Of a DNA stretch of 64,000 nt, positions 49,105 through 57,591 are shown one piece after another. The first letter of the stretch is position 1. Each line of letters begins with the position of its first letter. The translations under genes were made by a program, and so were the position numbers. Origin of the DNA: Nonlabens dokdonensis DSW-6 (lineage in GTDB: Bacteria; Bacteroidota; Bacteroidia; Flavobacteriales; Flavobacteriaceae); assembly GCF_000332115.1 (NCBI RefSeq), contig NC_020156.1, positions 2,543,501 through 2,607,500 on the forward strand, read 5' to 3'. Under the pieces are notes generated by a model. That model did not search any database. It saw nothing but the letters and a program-made list of their open reading frames with translations, and was not told where the DNA came from.

Positions 49105-50449
49105 GATCCATAGTTGTTTTTAATAAACGCATTAAATTAATTTCTTCTTCATTTCTACATAAATGTAGATAATCTTTCTTGTGAAGTCCTATGCCATGCT
49201 CTGCACTGACCGAGCCACCTATTTTTTGTAGTCCATCATAAATACAATGATCTATCCTTTTCTTTAATTCAGTACTTAAATTTGATTTTCCCACCATAAA
49301 GTGAATATTCCCATCTGCTACATGTCCGAAAGCATAAACTTGATTTACTCCTTTTATTTTTCTAAGGGAATTATACCTTTCTTCAATATAGCTACCTATA
49401 TAAGGAATCGGTAAACTGATGTCAAAATGCTGATCATGTTCCATAAAATCGACTAGATTATTAACATCTTCTCGTATTCTAAAAAACCACTCGACATCAC
49501 TTTGAGAATTTGCCATCACAGCATCCAGTATCAACTCTTCCTCTAGTGCTTGCTCTAGTAAATTTTGAAATTCATTCTGATCATTGAATTGATTGCCGCC
49601 TAGAGATTCTATTAAAACATAATAGTTGTAATCGTAAGGTAATGGAGGTCTCACGCTTTCATTCACACTAGTCATTTGAACATAACTATTTTTCCAAATC
49701 AATTCAAATCCACTTAGTTTTCCAGCTAGCTTACTATCGCAATATTTAAGAAACGTTACTACTGCATCATAATTATCAAACCCTATGAAAGCGGCATTAC
49801 GACTTTTAGGAAGCTCTTCAAGTTTTAAAATGACTTTTGTTATAATTCCTAAAGTGCCTTCACTTCCTATAAATAGTTGTTTGAGATCGTAGGCACTATT
49901 ATCCTTAATTATTTTCTTCATAGACGATATGACCGTTCCTTCTACTGTTACAGCTTCAAGCCCCAATACCAGCTGTCTGGTCATTCCGTATTTAAGAACT
50001 CTTAGTCCGCCAGCATTAGTTGAAACGATACCACCTATTTGGGCACTTCCTCTCGCACCAAAATTTAAGGGGAATAACAAACCTTCTTCTTCCGTCGCGT
50101 TATGAATATTTTCTAAAATAACCCCAGATTGAACAGTGATTGTTCTACTAGCTTTATCAATTTCTTCAATACGATTTAATCGCTCTGTAGAAATAACTAC
50201 TTCGTTTCCTATTGTTTCAGTACTTCCTACGAGATTAGTTAAGCCACCGTGAGTAACTACTGGTAGATCATTTTGATAACATACTTTCATGATCTTACTT
50301 ACTTGTTCAGTGTTCTTTGGTAATAGTACACATAAAGCTTTTAATGGCTCATCCATGTGCCATATATGATGATATCTTTGCTCTAGAGCTTTATCCGTTA
50401 AAATTTGACCTTCCTCTAGAAATGAGTTGAATAGTTGAGATGGATTCAT
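49070..50449 (-). CDS. FAD-linked 2-hydroxyacid dehydrogenase (GlcD/D2HGDH-like)
   Basis: A 459-aa flavoprotein: PCMH-type FAD-binding domain (about 35-215, VVTHGGLTNLVGST, GGIVSTNAGGLRVLKYG, GSEGTLGIITKV) and the C-terminal FAD-linked oxidase domain (AFGHVADGNIHFMV metal-site motif, SAEHGIGLHKKDYL, MDPKGLLNPRKIL). This is the family of D-lactate, D-2-hydroxyglutarate and glycolate dehydrogenases. With no Fe-S partner gene nearby, the D-2-hydroxyglutarate/D-lactate type is more likely than GlcD of the GlcDEF complex. Convergent with the membrane protein gene, whose 3' end it overlaps. Confidence 0.9.
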   Translation of the reverse strand: MNPSQLFNSFLEEGQILTDKALEQRYHHIWHMDEPLKALCVLLPKNTEQVSKIMKVCYQNDLPVVTHGGLTNLVGSTETIGNEVVISTERLNRIEEIDKASRTITVQSGVILENIHNATEEEGLLFPLNFGARGSAQIGGIVSTNAGGLRVLKYGMTRQLVLGLEAVTVEGTVISSMKKIIKDNSAYDLKQLFIGSEGTLGIITKVILKLEELPKSRNAAFIGFDNYDAVVTFLKYCDSKLAGKLSGFELIWKNSYVQMTSVNESVRPPLPYDYNYYVLIESLGGNQFNDQNEFQNLLEQALEEELILDAVMANSQSDVEWFFRIREDVNNLVDFMEHDQHFDISLPIPYIGSYIEERYNSLRKIKGVNQVYAFGHVADGNIHFMVGKSNLSTELKKRIDHCIYDGLQKIGGSVSAEHGIGLHKKDYLHLCRNEEEINLMRLLKTTMDPKGLLNPRKIL

Positions 50450-50690
50450 TAAAATTGAAAATATTTTTTAAAAGTAAAGCATATTGGTATTATGGAATAG
50501 ATATGGCTGGTAAACTCAACATCAATGACATTTATAAAGACAGTGTAAAGTAATTGTATTTTGTAGTTCACCGATTGAAAATTATTCTATATATGCGTTT
50601 AAACCTTTTTAATTGTATTTAGTCTATAGTATAAGCATTCTGTGATCTGTTCAATATCTTTTATTTTACTTAGACTACTTTCATTTTTAT

Positions 50691-51431
50691 ATGACGAAAA
50701 GTTACTTACATATTTCTAAAAAATGGTATTTATTGATGGCCATATTTTTTCTGATCATCAATTATCTTATAATATACACAGATAATCTTGAGGTGGTGAA
50801 ATGGAGTAGAGTTGGCAATTCTATCTTAATGTTTACTTATCTGATGATTTGGCACCGATTATATACTAATAAGCGATATTTAATAGGTGTTATATTTTCA
50901 ATACTTTCAGATCTTTGTTTGGTTTATTTTGAAAACCATTATTTGCCTTACCTGTTATTTTTTGTTTTTACAGCAATAGGTTATGCGGTTTTCTTATTCG
51001 ACATATTTAAATTCATTAGTTGGAAACAAATAACTATAGGTAATTCATTGATAATATTAACTTTACTGTTGTTTGAAAGTTACCTTATTCATTTTATAAT
51101 AACATTAATAAGTCCGGGATTAGAATCATGGTTGGTAATTTTGTTTTATATCTATGGGTTTACTTCCTTGACTTATTGTATCATAGCGACAATTGGATAT
51201 TTGCAAATGGATACGTACAAAAATGAACATTATTTGATCATTCCATATGCATACTTAATTTCTAGTGCGTTTTTTGCTATAGCATTGTATTCATCAAATT
51301 ATGTCAGTTATTATTATTCAAGGTTCTTCTATCTAATGACTATATTCACTCTAGCTCACTTAATCGCCTTTAAACTTCATGAGAGACAGAGTATAAAAGT
51401 AGAAATAGAAGAATCCACCTCAGGTAGTTAA
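50691..51431 (+). CDS. Polytopic membrane protein, possibly YhhN-like (second of a pair)
   Basis: A 246-aa protein with about eight hydrophobic segments. It shares layout and short similarities with the protein at 48349 (SILSDLCLVYFENHYLPYLL against VVSDIAIVGYEHTWGVLLYG; FKFISWKQI against LRFVQWRQV). I infer a diverged duplicate. Function not established. The upstream 241-bp gap shows nothing distinct apart from AT-rich sequence. Confidence 0.65.
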   Translation: MTKSYLHISKKWYLLMAIFFLIINYLIIYTDNLEVVKWSRVGNSILMFTYLMIWHRLYTNKRYLIGVIFSILSDLCLVYFENHYLPYLLFFVFTAIGYAVFLFDIFKFISWKQITIGNSLIILTLLLFESYLIHFIITLISPGLESWLVILFYIYGFTSLTYCIIATIGYLQMDTYKNEHYLIIPYAYLISSAFFAIALYSSNYVSYYYSRFFYLMTIFTLAHLIAFKLHERQSIKVEIEESTSGS

Positions 51432-51453
51432 ACTAGAAGTTTAGGACCATTTG

Positions 51454-51693
51454 TCATTCTACCCATAACTGACCACGATGAGGTTTTAAAGCATTTCTTA
51501 CAGGAGGCATGTGAATTTCTTCAAGCGCTAGAAAAGCAATATGATGCCTATCGTTTACTTTTTCAACTCCTGTTGCTATAGCTTCAACTTTTTCATTTTT
51601 CACATATTCATCTAGATGGATCAAATGGTGTGCAGCAGTTTTTTCTGCATTGGGTCCTTTAAAATCCCATATCAATTTTAATTTTCTCATCAC
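51454..51693 (-). CDS. Small protein of unknown function
   Basis: A 79-aa basic protein (RKLKLIWDFKGPNAEKTAAHHLIHLDEYV ... MPPVRNALKPHRGQLWVE pattern) without signal peptide. Its alpha/beta pattern is like a small ferredoxin-like domain. It begins within the last four bases of the SRPBCC gene (ATGA overlap), so the two are translationally coupled and probably act together. I do not recognise the family. Confidence 0.65.
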   Translation of the reverse strand: MMRKLKLIWDFKGPNAEKTAAHHLIHLDEYVKNEKVEAIATGVEKVNDRHHIAFLALEEIHMPPVRNALKPHRGQLWVE

Positions 51694-52169
51694 TTGTTGG
51701 TTATAAAATCGTCTTGATGTTCTGCAAAGGTCTTAAAATCTTGCATATGTTGTAATGTTTGTCCTTTAAATAATTGTGGTTGTGCTTTGCCTATAAGGCG
51801 CATAAATCCAGTAAATTTAAATGTGCTAGTGGCATCCCATAAGGTAGTTTTTATCAATTTACCATTAATTTTTGTCTCGCTTTCGCGAAAGCGGTTACTC
51901 TGCTTATTCAAAACACCTTTTGTACGATACGTTGCCTCCCATAAGTGTGGAAGGTCTACGGTAGTGATTTCTTCCTTCATTTTGATAAGTGCTCCGGCAA
52001 CTTTGATACTCATTTCTCTAGTGCTGTTTACAGCTCCAGGTGCGCCAGAAATTGCTTTAGAATCAACGAGTCCTTTTTGCCAAAACTTAAAGTAATCTTG
52101 ATTTTTAAATAATTCCATTACCTCATTTATGGGCAATAAAACTTCAATGGAATGCTTACTTTTTATCAT
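51690..52169 (-). CDS. SRPBCC-fold protein
   Basis: A 159-aa cytosolic protein of the START/polyketide-cyclase-like superfamily by pattern: HSIEVLLPINEVMELFKNQDYFKFWQKG at the start, a central beta sheet (REMSIKVAG, KMKEEITTVDLPHLWEATY, KTTLWDATSTFKFTGFMRL) and a long C-terminal helix (LQHMQDFKTFAEHQ). Such proteins bind hydrophobic ligands; none can be named. Palindrome copy 11 encodes RFRES in the middle of the protein, between two strands. Confidence 0.75.
   Translation of the reverse strand: MIKSKHSIEVLLPINEVMELFKNQDYFKFWQKGLVDSKAISGAPGAVNSTREMSIKVAGALIKMKEEITTVDLPHLWEATYRTKGVLNKQSNRFRESETKINGKLIKTTLWDATSTFKFTGFMRLIGKAQPQLFKGQTLQHMQDFKTFAEHQDDFITNK
51878..51893. repeat. 16-bp palindrome, copy 11, inside a CDS
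   Basis: Exact copy within the SRPBCC gene on the minus strand, read as RFRES (SNRFRESET), in a loop between strands. Confidence 0.95.
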
Positions 52170-52239
52170 ATTTTTAGAGTCGATAGATGTTGCTAAAACT
52201 TAACACTAATTCATCAAAATATTTAGGAAATTTAATCGT

Positions 52240-52270
52240 TTTGAAAGGCAATCTTAAATAACTATTTTTG
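52240..52270 (+). promoter_or_regulatory. Bacteroidota-type promoter of the SurA/PpiC operon
   Basis: TTTG (52240-52243), a 19-base spacer, then TATTTTTG (52263-52270) followed by CAC. This matches the Bacteroidota -33/-7 pattern (TTTG, 17-20 bases, TAnnTTTG) closely and places the transcript start about 20 bases before the ATG at 52294. It is the best promoter match I found in the window. Confidence 0.65.
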
Positions 52271-52293
52271 CACCTCTTGAATAGAAAAAAAAT

Positions 52294-54273
52294 ATGAAGT
52301 ATTTCAGTACATTTTTTTTGATAACGTCACTGTTATTAAGCTCCGGAATAAAAGCTCAGGATTTAAATGATCAAACAATTCTAAGCATAGATGGTAAAGA
52401 TTATGATGCAGGAACTTTTATGAAGTTCTATTTTAAAAATATTGATATCGTTCAGGATGAAGATCAAAAAGACGTTGATAACTACTTACAGCTTTATATA
52501 GACTATAGATTAAAGCTTCAACAGGCTTATGATTTAGGTCTAGACCAAAAAGAAAACCACCTTAAGGATATTAAGAACACAAGAGCTAGCCTTGCACAAC
52601 CTTACTTGACAGACAATAAAGTAACAGAAAGTCTAATTAGAGAAGGATACGAGCGCGGTAGAGAAGAAGTAAATGCAAGTCATATCTTAATTAAATTGAA
52701 TCGTGGTGCTGCTCCTGCTGACACGCTTAAAGCCTGGAATCGAATTCAAGAAATTTATAAAGAATTAGAAAACGGTGCAGATTTTGGTGAATTAGCACGC
52801 AAAAAGAGTGAAGGACCTAGTGCTGGTAATGAAGGAAATCTAGGATGGTTTGGATCTTTTAGAATGGCATATGAATTTGAAACTGCTGCTTATGAAACTC
52901 CAGTAAAGACTTATTCAAAACCTACTCGCACAGATTTTGGTTATCATATTGTTTATGTGAATGATAGAAGACCTAATCCAGGAGAAGTTACTGTGGCTCA
53001 TATCATGACATTTGATAAAAAAGATGCCGATGAGAAAACTGCAAAGTCTCGTATCGATGAAATTTACAAACAACTAGAAGAAGGTAAGCGATTTGAAGAG
53101 CTTGCAAGAGAGTTTTCTGACGATGCAAACACGGCTCCTAGAGGTGGAAAACTAAATAAATTTGGAACTGGCGGAATAGATCAAACTTTTGCTGAAGCTG
53201 CCTTCAAATTAAATGAGCTCAATGAATACAGTAAGCCTATTGAAACTCAATACGGCTGGCACATCATTAAATTGCTTGAAAAGCATCCATTAAAAGAGTT
53301 TGATGAAGTTAAAAAGGAGTTAGAAAGTAAAATTCAAAAATCACCTAGGTCTAGGATCATTACACAAGCATTTACCGATAAACTGAAGACCCAGTATAAT
53401 ATTTCTAAAAAACTACGCTTACCTCAAGAAGTATATCAAATGGTAAATGATAGCTTGATCATGACATCAAGCTACGTTTTTGATAAAAACGGCGCTGCAA
53501 ACGAGACTAAGTTGTTCAGTATTCAAGAGGTAAACTTTAAAATAAAAGACTTTTTATCTTACCTAGAATTAAAGCAAACTAAAGACTATACCAGTTACTC
53601 TTCTAAGAATGAAAAACTAGACGCATTTTATCAATCCTTTATTACAGATAAAATCATTGAGTATTATGATGAAAATCTAGAAAGAGATAATGAAGACTTT
53701 AGATTTTTATACAATGAGTTCAAAGAAGGTTTTTTAGTTTTTGACCTGATAGAAACTCAAATATGGAATAAAGCAGATAATGATTCTATCGGGCAGCAGC
53801 GTTATTACGACGCTCATAAAGAAGATTATGTATGGAAACGTAGAATTGATATTGTCTTGACGCAAAGCACTTCTGATGATGTGGCTCAGGAAGTACAAAA
53901 AATGTTGCGTCAAGGCGTTGCGACTGACACGATCAAAGCTCGTATAAATATTGATAATAAAACCAGAGTGATTATTTCTTCAGGGACTGTAGAAGATGAT
54001 TACAACAGGTTACCTGACGATTTTGAAGTTGAAGTAGGTGTTTCAGAAGTATATCATGATCAAGGTGATAGTTTTCATAAAGTAATAGAAGTAAAAGAAA
54101 TCATAGAACCATCGCTTAAAACTTTGGAAGAAGCTCGTGGTCGTGTTATTAATGACTATAAGCAAGAGCTTGAAAAACAGTGGATCGATGGACTGAGAGA
54201 TGGACATAAGATCAAGATTCATAAAAAGATTCTTAAAAAAGTAAAATCCCAAATAGAAAAAGAGCTTGGTTAA
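52294..54273 (+). CDS. SurA/PpiC-type peptidyl-prolyl isomerase, two PpiC domains
   Basis: A 659-aa exported chaperone/isomerase: signal peptide (LLSSGIKAQD); an N-terminal helical segment; first parvulin domain about 120-225 (VNASHILIKLN ... GNLGWFGSFRMAYEFE ... FGYHIVYV); second parvulin domain about 230-335 (VTVAHIMTFDK ... GGKLNKFGTGG ... YGWHIIKL); then a long helical C-terminal part (about 340-659). It probably escorts outer-membrane proteins through the periplasm. First gene of an operon with two more SurA-like proteins; its stop overlaps the next start. Confidence 0.92.
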   Translation: MKYFSTFFLITSLLLSSGIKAQDLNDQTILSIDGKDYDAGTFMKFYFKNIDIVQDEDQKDVDNYLQLYIDYRLKLQQAYDLGLDQKENHLKDIKNTRASLAQPYLTDNKVTESLIREGYERGREEVNASHILIKLNRGAAPADTLKAWNRIQEIYKELENGADFGELARKKSEGPSAGNEGNLGWFGSFRMAYEFETAAYETPVKTYSKPTRTDFGYHIVYVNDRRPNPGEVTVAHIMTFDKKDADEKTAKSRIDEIYKQLEEGKRFEELAREFSDDANTAPRGGKLNKFGTGGIDQTFAEAAFKLNELNEYSKPIETQYGWHIIKLLEKHPLKEFDEVKKELESKIQKSPRSRIITQAFTDKLKTQYNISKKLRLPQEVYQMVNDSLIMTSSYVFDKNGAANETKLFSIQEVNFKIKDFLSYLELKQTKDYTSYSSKNEKLDAFYQSFITDKIIEYYDENLERDNEDFRFLYNEFKEGFLVFDLIETQIWNKADNDSIGQQRYYDAHKEDYVWKRRIDIVLTQSTSDDVAQEVQKMLRQGVATDTIKARINIDNKTRVIISSGTVEDDYNRLPDDFEVEVGVSEVYHDQGDSFHKVIEVKEIIEPSLKTLEEARGRVINDYKQELEKQWIDGLRDGHKIKIHKKILKKVKSQIEKELG

Positions 54274-55117
54274 AAACGGTCTGTACATACTGTTGTTGCT
54301 ATCTCTGGTATCCTGTGAGTATTTTAAAAAAGATTCCGTACCGGATGCTGTTGTTGTGCTAGGTAAAAGCTATTTAGATAAAGACGATATCGAGCGACTC
54401 TTACCTGCAAATTATACCACACAGGACAGTACGCGTATTGTCACCGCTTTTGTTAATCAATGGGCGACGGATCAGCTGCTATTAAAAAATGCCATCGATA
54501 ATATCGATCAAAGCAGGCAGGATGAGCTGGATAGGCTTATTAATAATTACAAGGTGGAGCTTTATGCCCAAGAATATCTAGGAGAATTAACTAAGCAAAA
54601 TCTTGATACTTTAATAAAAGATAGAGATATAGAGGCCTATTATGAAGATCGTAAGGAGGACTTTAAACTCAATGAAGATTTAGTGCAGTTTAGGTACGTT
54701 CAAATGGATCCTCTTAACACTGATTTGCAAAAAATAACAAAACTCTTCAATAAAGGAGACGTAACTTCGTTGTCTCAATTAGACAGCCTTAAACTCTCTT
54801 ATCGCAATTACTTTCTCAATGACAGCATTTGGGTTAAAAAAAGCAATCTTTTTGACGCAATGAATGTGATCAACCCTTCAAATGAAAAGTATTACATAAA
54901 AGAAAATAAAACGTGGAAGCTAGAAGATAGTCTTGGTGTATATTTGGTGCGGTTCAATAAAGTCCTTAAACGCGGCGATCGCGCGCCTCTATCCTATGTA
55001 AAGCCTACGATTAAACAGGTTTTACTCAACAAGAGTAAACTGGCTTATATTAAAAAAATAGAAAAAGATTTATTAAATGACGCTATTAACAGTGATAAAC
55101 TTAAAATCAATAACTAA
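54266..55117 (+). CDS. SurA-like lipoprotein lacking a PpiC domain
   Basis: A 283-aa lipoprotein (LLLLSLVSCEYFKKD). It resembles the helical chaperone part of SurA/PrsA-like proteins: VLGKSYLDKDDIERLLPA, LINNYKVELYAQEYL, DIEAYYEDRKEDFKLNEDLVQFRY. I see no parvulin signature (no HIL or GWH pair), so it would be a chaperone rather than an isomerase. The start appears to be TTG at 54266, overlapping the previous gene by 8 bases; no ATG is available before the signal peptide. Its 3' end overlaps the next gene by 41 bases. Confidence 0.75.
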   Translation: MVKNGLYILLLLSLVSCEYFKKDSVPDAVVVLGKSYLDKDDIERLLPANYTTQDSTRIVTAFVNQWATDQLLLKNAIDNIDQSRQDELDRLINNYKVELYAQEYLGELTKQNLDTLIKDRDIEAYYEDRKEDFKLNEDLVQFRYVQMDPLNTDLQKITKLFNKGDVTSLSQLDSLKLSYRNYFLNDSIWVKKSNLFDAMNVINPSNEKYYIKENKTWKLEDSLGVYLVRFNKVLKRGDRAPLSYVKPTIKQVLLNKSKLAYIKKIEKDLLNDAINSDKLKINN

Positions 55118-56546
55118 ATACATCAGTGTTTTTATTGTTCTCGCTTTCGCGAAAGCGGTAACAGCACAAACCACTTCAAATGAAGAAATTACTGCGGCAG
55201 ATAAAAAGAATGTTCAAGAAACTCTTGCGGCATTAGACAGCGTAAGACCTACAACTAAAAAGAGATTTCTAATAGAAGGTGTTGCAGGTGTTATAGGAGA
55301 CTATGTAATTTTAGGATCTGATATCGCCTCTGCAAAGGCACAAGCTAAAAGGCAAGCTGGTATTTCTGATATTTCCAGCTGTGAACTTATGGAGAGTTTA
55401 CTTTCTGAAAAAATGTACGCACACCACGCTATTCAAGATAGTATCACAATAAGTGATAGAGAAATAGAAGGTAGAACTGAGCAACAAATACAATATTTCA
55501 AAAATGCCCTGCAGACTGAAGATGATAAGGAAATAGCAAAGTTCTATAAGAAAGACAATATTACTCAGGTACGAGAAGCTCTTAATCGTGTAAATCGCGA
55601 CGGACTTCTTGCACAGAGAATGCAAGAACGTATTACAGAGCAAGTAGAAATTACACCAGAAGAGGTACGTGACTTTTTTAAATCTATTCCAGAAGAAGAT
55701 CGACCACTTTTTGGATCTGAAGTAGAAATGGCACAAATTGTAGTCATTCCAGAGCCAGATGAAGATGAGATTAAATTAGTCATCGATAAGTTAAAAGGCT
55801 ATAGAGCTGATGTTCTTGATAATGGAGCCGACTTTGCCGCAAAAGCAACCCTTTATTCTGATGATACTGGTACAGAGCGTCAAGGAGGTGTTTTGTCTTT
55901 AAAACGCAGTGATCCATTTGTTAAAGAATTTAAAGATCAAGCCTTTTCATTACAAGAAGGTGAGATAAGCGAGCCTTTTGAAACTATTTTTGGATGGCAT
56001 ATTCTATACGTAGAAAAGATCCGTGGGCAGATTAGAGATGTGCGTCATATCTTGTTAACTCCTTATATTTCTGTAGCTCAAGTCGAGAAAGCACGTAAGA
56101 AGCTTAATGACATGAGGGATCGTATTATTCTGAATGAAATAAGCTTTGGAGATGCGGCAAGAGAAATAAGCGATGAAGAAAAAACTGCCGAAAATGGTGG
56201 TAGAATCATTAATCCTAATACCGGAACTGGTAGAGTAGAGGTGATAAGGTTAGAATCTGATATGGCTTCCACCGTTCAATTTCTAGAAAAGGGCGATGTA
56301 AGTGGTATTATAGAAGAGACTGATCCTCGTATGAGAAACAAAACCTTCAAAATAGTTAAGATTATTGATAAGATTACCGACCACAAAGCAAATTATGCTC
56401 AGGACTTTTTAAAAATAAAAGATTTAGCTTTAAAGGATAAGCAAGTAAGAGCAATCAACAAATGGCGCAATGAAAAGCTAGCTGATACTTATATTAAAAT
56501 AGGACCAGAATATATTGATTGCGATATTCTTAATAGTTGGAAGTAA
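55077..56546 (+). CDS. SurA-type periplasmic chaperone/peptidyl-prolyl isomerase
   Basis: A 489-aa exported protein. Signal peptide to about residue 31 (VFIVLAFAKAVTAQ), partly encoded by palindrome copy 12. A SurA N-terminal domain follows (about 60-200: GVAGVIGDYVILGSDI, REALNRVNRDGLLAQRM), then a parvulin domain about 210-320 (VEMAQIVVIPEPDE ... GGVLSLKRSDPF ... FGWHILYV) and a second, less typical one about 322-430 (VRHILLTPYIS ... NGGRI). This layout is the closest of the three to true SurA. The start may be ATG 55077 or GTG 55092; both keep a signal peptide and overlap the preceding gene. Confidence 0.88.
   Translation: MTLLTVINLKSITKYISVFIVLAFAKAVTAQTTSNEEITAADKKNVQETLAALDSVRPTTKKRFLIEGVAGVIGDYVILGSDIASAKAQAKRQAGISDISSCELMESLLSEKMYAHHAIQDSITISDREIEGRTEQQIQYFKNALQTEDDKEIAKFYKKDNITQVREALNRVNRDGLLAQRMQERITEQVEITPEEVRDFFKSIPEEDRPLFGSEVEMAQIVVIPEPDEDEIKLVIDKLKGYRADVLDNGADFAAKATLYSDDTGTERQGGVLSLKRSDPFVKEFKDQAFSLQEGEISEPFETIFGWHILYVEKIRGQIRDVRHILLTPYISVAQVEKARKKLNDMRDRIILNEISFGDAAREISDEEKTAENGGRIINPNTGTGRVEVIRLESDMASTVQFLEKGDVSGIIEETDPRMRNKTFKIVKIIDKITDHKANYAQDFLKIKDLALKDKQVRAINKWRNEKLADTYIKIGPEYIDCDILNSWK
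55142..55157. repeat. 16-bp palindrome, copy 12, inside a signal peptide
   Basis: Exact copy in the signal peptide of the SurA-type gene, AFAKA frame (VLAFAKAVTAQ). As in copy 2 it gives the end of the hydrophobic core and an AKA site. Confidence 0.95.
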
Positions 56547-56566
56547 TACCATAAACCACCACTTAC

Positions 56567-57520
56567 ATGTCAGACGTAGCCGCTATAGATAATCTGGTTA
56601 AAAAACACCAGCAGCTTAAAAAAGAAATTGCCAAAGTCATAATAGGACAAGAAAAAGTCATCGATGAAATATTGATTTCTGTTTTCTCTGGTGGTCATGC
56701 GCTGCTTGTAGGAGTTCCAGGACTTGCAAAAACATTGATGGTAAATACCATCTCGCAGGCTCTAGGTTTGAACTTTAAAAGAATACAGTTTACACCAGAC
56801 TTGATGCCTAGTGATATTTTAGGTAGTGAAATACTAGATGAGAATAGAACTTTTAAGTTTTTAAAAGGACCAGTTTTTTCAAATATTATTCTAGCAGACG
56901 AGATCAATCGTACACCTCCTAAAACTCAAGCAGCACTTCTTGAGGCGATGCAAGAAAAATCGGTAACCGTAGCTGGTCATAATTACCAGTTAGATAAACC
57001 TTATTTTGTTCTTGCAACTCAAAATCCTATCGAGCAAGAAGGAACCTATCCTTTGCCAGAAGCGCAACTGGATAGATTTATGTTTTCTATCTTGTTGCAA
57101 TATCCTTCTTTTCAAGAAGAAATAGATGTGGTGAAGTCTACAACTAGTGATCATAAACCTGTTGTGAACGCTCTTTTTACAGCTCAGGAAATTGTAGATT
57201 TCCAGCAACTAGTAAGACGTATTCCTGTTGCAGATAATGTGATTGAGTACGCTGTCTCTTTGGTAGGTAAAACTAGACCTAAGGGTGATACTGCTCCAGA
57301 TATCATAAAGGAATATATTGATTGGGGCGCTGGTCCTAGAGCATCCCAAAACTTAATATTGGCAGCAAAAACTCACGCAGCTGTAAATGGAAAATACAGT
57401 CCAGACATTGAAGATGTAAAAGCTGTAGCTACTGGAATTCTAAGACATAGAATCATCAAAAATTACAAAGCCGAAGCAGAAGGTTATACCGAGGAAAGCA
57501 TCATAGATAAGATCTTATAA
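56567..57520 (+). CDS. MoxR-family AAA+ ATPase
   Basis: A 317-aa cytosolic ATPase: Walker A-like GVPGLAKT near residue 50, Walker B ILADEINRTPPKTQAALLEAMQE (DE at the core), sensor region LATQNPIEQEGTYPLPEAQLDRF, and GAGPRASQNLILAAK in the C-terminal lid. MoxR ATPases act as chaperones with von Willebrand A-domain partners in envelope stress or maturation. No such partner follows here; the gene is 20 bases behind the SurA-type gene and ends at a terminator. Confidence 0.94.
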   Translation: MSDVAAIDNLVKKHQQLKKEIAKVIIGQEKVIDEILISVFSGGHALLVGVPGLAKTLMVNTISQALGLNFKRIQFTPDLMPSDILGSEILDENRTFKFLKGPVFSNIILADEINRTPPKTQAALLEAMQEKSVTVAGHNYQLDKPYFVLATQNPIEQEGTYPLPEAQLDRFMFSILLQYPSFQEEIDVVKSTTSDHKPVVNALFTAQEIVDFQQLVRRIPVADNVIEYAVSLVGKTRPKGDTAPDIIKEYIDWGAGPRASQNLILAAKTHAAVNGKYSPDIEDVKAVATGILRHRIIKNYKAEAEGYTEESIIDKIL

Positions 57521-57533
57521 TTGCATTAAATTA

Positions 57534-57569
57534 AAAAGGCACTATTTTGTTTTCAAAATAGTGCCTTTT
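57534..57569. terminator. Bidirectional terminator
   Basis: A perfect 16-bp inverted repeat (57534-57549 and 57554-57569) with a 4-base loop, AAAA at the left and TTTT at the right. It lies between the convergent moxR and lipoprotein genes and can end both transcripts. Confidence 0.9.
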
Positions 57570-57591
57570 AGCAATAGCTAATTCAATTCTA

